This document shows, piece by piece, positions 1-4,897 of a stretch of DNA of 7,371 bases. Origin of the DNA: DASPJQ01 sp035299065 (GTDB lineage: Bacteria > Bacteroidota > Bacteroidia > Flavobacteriales_D > UBA2798); the NCBI GenBank assembly GCA_035299065.1, contig DATGXI010000043.1, positions 1 through 7,371 on the forward strand. Reading direction: 5' to 3'. The first letter of the stretch is position 1, and every line of letters starts with the position of its first letter. The notes under the pieces were generated by a model, which saw only the letters and a program-made list of their open reading frames with translations, ran no database searches and had not been told where the DNA came from. Made by a program: the position numbers and the translations under genes.

Positions 1-63
1 CCGCAGAAACTCGCGGAAAGGCGAGTGTGAGTGCGGAACAAGTCTGGCGCAGAAATCGCAGAC
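1..63. repeat. GC-rich structured repeat-like sequence at the left edge
   Basis: Two potential hairpins lie back to back. The first pairs ACTCGC (9-14) with GCGAGT (21-26) around a GGAAAG loop, and the outer CCGCA (1-5) can pair with TGCGG (32-36). The second pairs GTCTG (42-46) with CAGAC (59-63), continues with two more pairs after a one-base bulge, and has a 7-base loop. A near-direct repeat is visible: CGCAGAAACTCGC at 2-14 and CGCAGAAATCGC at 48-59, differing by one base. The G+C content is higher than in the neighbouring genes. I recognise no RNA family. The element may continue beyond the left edge. The rest of this stretch, 64-191, shows no gene or clear signal. Confidence 0.4.
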
Positions 64-191
64 GTACATAAAAAGGGTTGTGGGTGAGTTATGCAACTGA
101 GATCGCGGCCCGTTCCTGAACGAGCAGCTAAAGACTTTTTCAACATAATATTTTGAGCAGTGAATGATCTGGCCGTACTAAAATTCCTTAT

Positions 192-539
192 CTAAAACCG
201 ATGCCCATTTTTACATTGTTTGGTTACGGGTGTTCTTCGTACAATATGACAAACAGGACAGGTATTAAAAGTAAGATCAGGATTTCTCTCCAGCACTGCC
301 CTTGCAATATTGGCTCGTTCATGTTTAAGGCTGTTTTCATTGTAATAATACAGCTGTGATGGTTCTATGTTATACTCATCAATTAGTGTTTGTGGAATAT
401 TATAAAGGTCAAGTTCACTATTTGAAATACCACGCTTGAACCTGAAATAGTCATCGAATTTGTCCAGTAGATTTATCTCGTCAACTGACAGAAGATTGTT
501 GTAATACTTTAAGATATAGTCAATTTTTTCAATTTCCAT
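192..539 (-). CDS. Small hypothetical protein with C-terminal zinc-ribbon motif
   Basis: This is a 115-residue protein of no family I can name. Residues 1-90 are predicted mainly helical, rich in Tyr, Asn, Asp and Glu. The C-terminus carries a likely metal site: Cys94-x2-Cys97, then Cys109-x3-His113, followed by only two more residues, as in small treble-clef or zinc-ribbon knuckles. There is no signal peptide or membrane segment, so a cytoplasmic nucleic-acid or protein-binding role is possible but is only inference. The ATG at 537-539 is the first residue of the open frame and no Shine-Dalgarno is visible. The gene stands apart: 104 bp separate it from the rng stop, and repeat-like sequences lie on both sides (1-63 and 557-586), which suggests an accessory insertion beside a conserved block. 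Coding status is supported by the cysteine pattern and the length of the open frame. Confidence 0.7.
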   Translation of the reverse strand: MEIEKIDYILKYYNNLLSVDEINLLDKFDDYFRFKRGISNSELDLYNIPQTLIDEYNIEPSQLYYYNENSLKHERANIARAVLERNPDLTFNTCPVCHIVRRTPVTKQCKNGHRF

Positions 540-556
540 TTATGGTGGCAATTTAT

Positions 557-586
557 AAAATCTGCGCTAATCCGCGTAATCTGCGG
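557..586. repeat. AATCTGCG/AATCCGCG short-period repeat
   Basis: Three successive near-copies of an 8-9 base word occur: AATCTGCG, AATCCGCG and AATCTGCGG, with a weaker fourth (AATCTGTG) at about 604-611. On the minus strand the block begins CCGCAGATTACGCGG, which resembles the left edge of the window (CCGCAGA..CGCGGA..GCG at 1-23) in the opposite orientation. From memory, words of this type recur in intergenic DNA of many environmental bacteria, often near GxxExxY genes, but no such gene is present here. The rest of 540-643 holds no recognisable gene. Confidence 0.5.
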
Positions 587-643
587 CTTGTCGTATTCTA
601 TTTAATCTGTGAAAGCTGTAGCTAAAGTGAGGGTATCGAACGC

Positions 644-2197
644 TTAGAAAACAATCTCTTCTTTATTCGCGCCATAAAAATGATACTCCAGCAAGTGATG
701 CGTGGTATGGGCTTCAACATTGATCTTAACCCTGTATTTTTTCTTCCAGGAACGTTTTTTAGAAGTGAAAAATCCTTTTGTGAAATAAGCCGCTAAATAT
801 GGATGTAACGTAAGCGTAAAATTCTTTTCCTTGTTGTGTTCTGATAAATAGCGAATGTTGTTTTCAATTTCATCGCTCACCAAAACGCTTGCTTCAATTT
901 TTCCACTTCCTGAACATGACGGGCAGGTTTCAGTGGTATCAATATCGGTAACAGGTTTAACACGTTGCCTTGTAATTTCAACCACACCAAACCTGCTTGG
1001 AGGCAAAATGCTGTGCTTGGCACGATCGGTCTTCATTTCTGCTTTCAAAAATTCATACAACTTGTGGTTGTTTTCCTTTTCGTGCATATCAATAAAGTCA
1101 ATGGCTATAATTCCGCCCATATCGCGTAAACGCATTACACGTGCAATTTCTGCAGCGGCTTCCATGTTTACCTCAAGCGCATTTTCTTCCTGGGTTCTGT
1201 CATTGTTTTTACGGTTGCCACTGTTCACGTCAATTACATGCATGGCTTCTGTATGTTCAATAATCAGGTATCCGCCATTTTGTAAAAAAACCTGCTTCCC
1301 AAAAGCCGATTTAATTTGCTTGTAAATGTTGAAATTTTCAAAAATATCGCCACTGCCCTGGAACATTTTTAATATTTTTTCCTTGCCGGGCGCAATGCTC
1401 ATGATATACGTTTTCAAATCATCATGAACCTGGGTTGAATCAACATAAATGTTATTGAAATTTTCGTTGAGCATATCGCGCAACAAAGCACTGCGCTTGT
1501 CAATCTCTCCCAAAACACGTTTAGGCGGAGCCGCATTTTTTATATTCCTGATGCATTCATCCCATTTCTTCATTAAGTCTTTAATGTCGGCTTCAAGTTC
1601 AGTTACTTTTTTATTTTCGGCAACGGTTCGAATAATGACACCAAAGTTGTGTGGGCGTATTGAAGAGATGACCTGTCGTAAACGGTCGCGTTCTTCTTTA
1701 CTCTTCACTTTTTGCGAAATGGAAATTTTATTGGAGAAGGGTACCAATACCAGGTATCGGCCGGGAATGGTAATTTCAGCAGTGAGCCTTGGACCTTTTG
1801 AGGAAATAGGTTCCTTGGCAATTTGAATTAAAATTTGTTGCCCGCTTGATAAAACCTGGGTGATTTTCCCTTCTTTATCAATATCGTGCTCCAATTTAAA
1901 ACCGGCCAGGCGTGATGAATCCTGTTTACCGTCCTGTACAGTGCGTAAAAATTTGGTTAAAGATGCGAATTGCGGTCCAAGATCCAGGTAATGCAGAAAA
2001 GCGTCTTTTTCAAAACCCACATGAACAAACGCGGCATTAAGCCCGGGGACAATCTTTTTGACTTTTCCCAGGTAAATATCGCCAACGTTAAAACGGCTGT
2101 TATCCTTTTCGCGGTGAAATTCAATGAGCTTTCGCTCCTGCAACAAGGCCAACTCTACACCGTTCTCATTGCCTTTTATAATCAGGTCAATGCTCAC
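644..2197 (-). CDS. rng: Ribonuclease G (RNase E/G family endoribonuclease)
   Basis: This is a 517-residue cytoplasmic single-strand endoribonuclease of the RNase E/G family, which acts in rRNA 5'-end maturation and mRNA decay. Numbering from the GTG start, an S1-like RNA-binding region covers about residues 27-130 (VGDIYLGKVKKIVPGLNAAF). The RNase H-like catalytic core holds the metal-binding motif DVNSG at about 323-327 and the second acidic motif IAIDFIDM at about 364-371. The Zn-link CPSC lies at about 425-428. The length matches Bacteroidota RNase G, and the long RNase E scaffold tail is absent. The frame extends upstream to a TTG at 2230, but that codon lies in the T-rich tail of a hairpin. 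The GTG at 2195-2197 gives the family-like N-terminus MSIDLIIKG and is preceded by an A-rich stretch, so I prefer it. It is the last gene of the leftward block, 85 bp after the 30-residue gene, and expression may depend on read-through of the intervening hairpin. Confidence 0.95.
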   Translation of the reverse strand: MSIDLIIKGNENGVELALLQERKLIEFHREKDNSRFNVGDIYLGKVKKIVPGLNAAFVHVGFEKDAFLHYLDLGPQFASLTKFLRTVQDGKQDSSRLAGFKLEHDIDKEGKITQVLSSGQQILIQIAKEPISSKGPRLTAEITIPGRYLVLVPFSNKISISQKVKSKEERDRLRQVISSIRPHNFGVIIRTVAENKKVTELEADIKDLMKKWDECIRNIKNAAPPKRVLGEIDKRSALLRDMLNENFNNIYVDSTQVHDDLKTYIMSIAPGKEKILKMFQGSGDIFENFNIYKQIKSAFGKQVFLQNGGYLIIEHTEAMHVIDVNSGNRKNNDRTQEENALEVNMEAAAEIARVMRLRDMGGIIAIDFIDMHEKENNHKLYEFLKAEMKTDRAKHSILPPSRFGVVEITRQRVKPVTDIDTTETCPSCSGSGKIEASVLVSDEIENNIRYLSEHNKEKNFTLTLHPYLAAYFTKGFFTSKKRSWKKKYRVKINVEAHTTHHLLEYHFYGANKEEIVF

Positions 2198-2220
2198 TGT
2201 TTTGTGTGTGGATTTACAGT

Positions 2221-2256
2221 ATAACAACAAATACGGTGCAGTATTACCGCACCGTA
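2221..2256 (-). terminator. Hairpin with U-rich tail between the 30-residue gene and rng
   Basis: TACGGTGC (2232-2239) and GCACCGTA (2249-2256) form a perfect 8-bp stem, extended by one G-U pair in the minus-strand RNA to leave a 7-base loop. On the minus strand the stem is followed at once by TTTGTTGTTAT, giving the form of a rho-independent terminator for leftward transcription. On the plus strand it is followed by AAGCATTAT and would be a poor terminator. It ends 24 bases before the preferred rng start, so it either terminates the HU operon fully or partly attenuates rng. Confidence 0.7.
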
Positions 2257-2282
2257 AAGCATTATAACTAATTAAGAATTAA

Positions 2283-2375
2283 TTATTTCTTCTTTTTATG
2301 ACGATTCTTACGAAGACGCTTTTTGCGCTTGTGCGTTGACATTTTATGTCTCTTTCTTTTCTTACCGCTTGGCAT
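2283..2375 (-). CDS. AURKAIP1/COX24-type small basic protein (likely ribosomal)
   Basis: This is a 30-residue protein made almost wholly of Lys, Arg and His, starting MPSGKKRKRHKMSTHKRKK and ending in a run of lysines. The sequence matches my memory of the Bacteroidota proteins named AURKAIP1/COX24 domain-containing. Relatives are small-subunit ribosomal proteins: mS38 in mitochondria and the tiny bS22 of mycobacteria. It probably binds 16S rRNA, but its role here is inferred. The ATG is at 2373-2375 and the TAA at 2283-2285. It starts 17 bases after the stop of the TPR-like gene with no promoter box between, so co-transcription with HU and the TPR gene is likely, and a terminator-like hairpin follows its stop. 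Its small size makes it easy to miss. The alternative, chance translation of A-rich DNA, is unlikely given the family-like start and the tight placement. Confidence 0.85.
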   Translation of the reverse strand: MPSGKKRKRHKMSTHKRKKRLRKNRHKKKK

Positions 2376-2392
2376 AACTCAGTTTTTTAATG

Positions 2393-2938
2393 TTATTTAT
2401 TTTCTAATACTTTGTTTTCGTTCATTTTCTCCAGTTCACTTAAACGCAATCTAACCGACTGAATAAGCAAACTGTCCTTACTATAATTGAAAACTTGTTT
2501 CAATATAAGTTTGGCGCTATCTGTTTTGTTATCCATTACCATGGCGTCACTCCAGTTCAATAATATATTGGCCTTTATTTGATTATCAGTTGCAATCTTG
2601 CTTGCCATCTCAAACCAATTACAGGCCTTATTATACTGTTGTGTATTCATGGCCATTGTTCCAAGCTGAAACGGAGCTTCAAAACGTTTAGGATGCTGAT
2701 CAACAATTTTCCTGAACATTTTAATTCCGTCCATGGGCTTTTGTTCCATATATACCATTGCAAGTAGCATTTTGGCAATATACGGATCGTCAGCCGCTGC
2801 ACTTAGCGTTTTGGCAAAATTCGGATCAACTTCATCCGAAGGTTTTGCGGGTGTAGTTCTGCTTAATGAAAGCAAAATAAAAACTCCTGCAACTCCGCCA
2901 ATTAATAAAACTAATGGCGATTGCCGGAATTTTCTCAT
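2393..2938 (-). CDS. Membrane-anchored TPR-like protein
   Basis: This is a 181-residue protein with one N-terminal membrane segment at about residues 9-25 (LVLLIGGVAGVFILLSL) after a basic start (MRKFRQ), which predicts an anchored protein with its C-terminal part in the periplasm. Residues about 50-155 form helical hairpins with a TPR pattern, clearest at 89-121 (FQLGTMAMNTQQYNKACNWF) and 125-155. TPR folds mediate protein-protein contacts, and the partner is unknown. The C-terminus is charged and helical. Its ATG overlaps the HU stop in an ATGA arrangement (4 bp), which suggests translational coupling, and the 30-residue gene follows 17 bases later. From memory, a TPR protein in this position next to HU and RNase G is common in Bacteroidota, but it has no established function that I know of. 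Confidence 0.88.
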   Translation of the reverse strand: MRKFRQSPLVLLIGGVAGVFILLSLSRTTPAKPSDEVDPNFAKTLSAAADDPYIAKMLLAMVYMEQKPMDGIKMFRKIVDQHPKRFEAPFQLGTMAMNTQQYNKACNWFEMASKIATDNQIKANILLNWSDAMVMDNKTDSAKLILKQVFNYSKDSLLIQSVRLRLSELEKMNENKVLENK

Positions 2939-3231
2939 GCAGTCTTAACCTTTACTTTTGCTTTTACGCTTTCAGTAAATTCTTTTGCAGGTTTAAACGC
3001 TGGAATGTTGTGCGCAGGAATTTGAACCTCAGTATTTGTTGAAATGTTACGGCCGATTTTCGCAGCGCGCGTTCTAACAACAAAACTACCGAAACCACGC
3101 AGGTAAATGTTATTACCTTTTTCCATGTTTTCTTTAATAGCATTCATAAATGCCTCAACGGTAACCTGAACGGCAACTTTCTCAACTCCCGTTTTCTCCG
3201 AAATCTCGTTTACAATTTCTGCTTTGGTCAT
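2935..3231 (-). CDS. HU/IHF-family DNA-binding protein
   Basis: This is a 98-residue nucleoid protein that binds and bends DNA as a dimer. The N-terminal helices (about 3-40) are followed by the conserved GFGSF turn at 46-50 and the beta-arm region starting GRN at 60-62. The arm-tip proline lies in IPAHNIPAF (71-79), and FKPAKEF (79-85) leads into the last helix. The tail ends in a short basic stretch (KAKVKVKTA), a modest extension beyond the usual 90 or so residues. It is the first gene of the leftward block and is divergent from mutY. A TATTTTTG box lies 36-43 bases upstream of the ATG (3229-3231). Its TGA overlaps the start of the TPR-like gene. It cannot be assigned to HupA, HupB or an IHF subunit by sight, so no symbol is given. 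Confidence 0.95.
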   Translation of the reverse strand: MTKAEIVNEISEKTGVEKVAVQVTVEAFMNAIKENMEKGNNIYLRGFGSFVVRTRAAKIGRNISTNTEVQIPAHNIPAFKPAKEFTESVKAKVKVKTA

Positions 3232-3266
3232 AATCCTATAATATTTAGCTGGTTAATTTTCAACCA

Positions 3267-3274
3267 CAAAAATA
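3267..3274 (-). promoter_or_regulatory. Bacteroidota -7 box upstream of the HU gene
   Basis: The minus-strand sequence TATTTTTG matches the Bacteroidota sigma-A -7 consensus TAnnTTTG exactly. It lies in the 82-bp divergent gap and would place the transcript start roughly 30 bases before the HU ATG. I find no well-spaced TTTG at -33 (the nearest TTTG is only 9 bases upstream), so the assignment rests on the -7 box and position. Confidence 0.5.
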
Positions 3275-3313
3275 ATATTAATTCAAAACGATGGAATTCT
3301 TTGTTACTTCGTA

Positions 3314-4417
3314 ATGCATTTTTTAGACAAGTTTTTGAAAACTGATTACCAATTAGATAAAATAGCCCGGCAATTGCTTGATTGGTACGCCCATAGCAAA
3401 CGGAATTTACCCTGGAGGGCTACAAACGACCCCTATAAGATATGGTTATCAGAGATTATTCTACAGCAAACACGTGTTGATCAGGGTCTTAACTACTATT
3501 TGGCCTTTACTAAAAGGTATCCCAGGGTGGGTGACCTGGCCTCCGATTCCATCGAAAATGTGCTAAAACTATGGCAGGGATTGGGCTATTATTCAAGGGC
3601 CAGAAACCTTCATGTTACAGCTCAACTCATTAAAAATGAGCATAAAGGAAAGTTTCCGGCCACATTTAAAGAGCTTTTATCCTTAAAAGGAGTGGGCCAA
3701 TACACCGCGGCAGCCATTTCTTCCATTTCTTTTGGGGAAAGGGTGGCGGTTTTAGACGGAAACGTGTTTAGGGTGCTTTCAAGGTACTTTGGAATTTACA
3801 CCCCAATTGATAGTTCGGCCGCCAAAAAGGAGTTTTTTGACCTGGCCAATACCCTGGTGCCGGCAAAACAGGCAGGCGATTACAACCAGGCTGTAATGGA
3901 ATTGGGCGCCCTGGTTTGTACACCACGCAATCCTTCATGTGAAACCTGTCCATTAAATAATGGATGTTATGCCCTTCAGAAAAAAGTGCAGCATGAGTTA
4001 CCGGTTAAAGAGAAAAAAACAAAAGTCACCAACCGTGAATTCCACTATTTTCTATTGGTAAAAGGCGCTTCTTTTTATATACACCAGCGCACACAAAAAG
4101 ATATTTGGCAAAATTTATTTCAATTACCGCTCATTGAGAAAAATGCGGATTTTGAAAAGCAGGTAAAGAAAATGTGTAAGGACTTTGGTTTAAAAAAGGC
4201 CAATTTATTTAAGCAGGAAGTGTATGCGGCCAAACACGTTTTATCACACCAGGTTATACAGGCAAAATTTTGGTTTGTTAACATTAACTCACCAATTCCT
4301 AAAAACGAATACAAAGCCATACGATTGCTTGATTTTCAAGACTACGCAGTTAGCCGCCTGACCGAAAAATTCTTTGAAACGGCATTTTTTAAAGCGAAAA
4401 CGCTGAAAGGAAAATAG
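3314..4417 (+). CDS. mutY: Adenine DNA glycosylase MutY
   Basis: This 367-residue base-excision repair enzyme removes adenine mispaired with 8-oxoguanine. The HhH-GPD glycosylase domain covers about residues 15-220. The catalytic Glu47 lies in WLSEIILQQTRV, the helix-hairpin-helix at about 125-134 reads KGVGQYTAAA, and the catalytic Asp148 lies in VLDGNVFR. The 4Fe-4S site is Cys202-x6-Cys209-x2-Cys212-x5-Cys218. The C-terminal NUDIX-like domain (about 238-367) recognises 8-oxoG and carries KHVLSHQV at 307-314, the counterpart of the FSH loop of other MutY proteins. All key residues are present and the length is typical. The start is about 20 residues upstream of the domain, with no better candidate in view. 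It opens the rightward block, divergent from HU, with ssb 51 bp downstream. No convincing promoter box was found. Confidence 0.97.
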   Translation: MHFLDKFLKTDYQLDKIARQLLDWYAHSKRNLPWRATNDPYKIWLSEIILQQTRVDQGLNYYLAFTKRYPRVGDLASDSIENVLKLWQGLGYYSRARNLHVTAQLIKNEHKGKFPATFKELLSLKGVGQYTAAAISSISFGERVAVLDGNVFRVLSRYFGIYTPIDSSAAKKEFFDLANTLVPAKQAGDYNQAVMELGALVCTPRNPSCETCPLNNGCYALQKKVQHELPVKEKKTKVTNREFHYFLLVKGASFYIHQRTQKDIWQNLFQLPLIEKNADFEKQVKKMCKDFGLKKANLFKQEVYAAKHVLSHQVIQAKFWFVNINSPIPKNEYKAIRLLDFQDYAVSRLTEKFFETAFFKAKTLKGK

Positions 4418-4468
4418 CTGACCAAGGCATTTTTTTCTTAATTTTAATCCAATATAACTTAGTAAGAT

Positions 4469-4888
4469 ATGGCAGGCAGCGTTAACAAAGTGATCCTGGT
4501 TGGTAATTTAGGTAAAGACCCGGAAGTTCGAACATTAGAGAACGGAGTAAAAAAAGTAAGTTTTCCTCTTGCAACCAGTGAGGTTTACAAAGACAAGGAT
4601 ACCGGTGACAAACGCACAGAAACCGAGTGGCATAACATTGTTATTTGGCGTGGACTGGCCGATGTGGCCGAAAAGTATTTACGCAAAGGACAACAGGTAT
4701 ATGTTGAAGGAAAAATAAAATCACGCCAGTATAAAGATAAAGAAGGAAACCAGCGGTATATAACCGAGGTGGTTGCCGATAATTTTGTTATGATGAGTCG
4801 CAGCAGCGATGCACCAAAGAATAATGAAGGCTCCAATACGGGAAATGATAATTATTCTTCGTCACCCACCGATGACTTACCATTTTAA
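4469..4888 (+). CDS. ssb: Single-stranded DNA-binding protein SSB
   Basis: This 139-residue protein coats single-stranded DNA as a homotetramer in replication, recombination and repair. The OB-fold spans about residues 4-110, opening NKVILVGNLGKDPEVR, with DNA-stacking aromatics Trp54 and Trp60 in TEWHNIVIWRG. A short Asn/Ser/Gly-rich linker (112-133) leads to the conserved acidic tip DDLPF at the very C-terminus, which recruits partner proteins. The protein is complete and of typical length. The ATG at 4469 gives the family start MAGSVNKVILVG. It follows mutY after 51 bp. Its TAA is 9 bases before the gldE start, and ssb and the following gene share the same reading frame. Confidence 0.97.
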   Translation: MAGSVNKVILVGNLGKDPEVRTLENGVKKVSFPLATSEVYKDKDTGDKRTETEWHNIVIWRGLADVAEKYLRKGQQVYVEGKIKSRQYKDKEGNQRYITEVVADNFVMMSRSSDAPKNNEGSNTGNDNYSSSPTDDLPF

Positions 4889-4897
4889 TTTTTAGTA

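Noticed and set aside
1..69. Partial minus-strand frame starting MYVCDFCARLV and running off the left edge; also a plus-strand frame ending at 71
   Set aside because: Both are very short, overlap each other and the hairpins, and show no family match. The CxxC could be chance, so neither is called as a gene.
855..1826. Plus-strand open frames (855-1325 and 1449-1826) inside rng
   Set aside because: They are antisense shadows of a clear RNase G gene; the translations are Ser/Leu/Phe-rich with no domain.
2231..2257. Hairpin acting as a bidirectional terminator
   Set aside because: The plus-strand side is followed by AAGCATTAT with no T-tract, and no plus-strand gene ends there.
3295..3304. Possible -7 box (ATTCTTTG) just before mutY
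   Set aside because: It lacks the TA of TAnnTTTG, has no -33 partner at the right spacing and would leave almost no leader.
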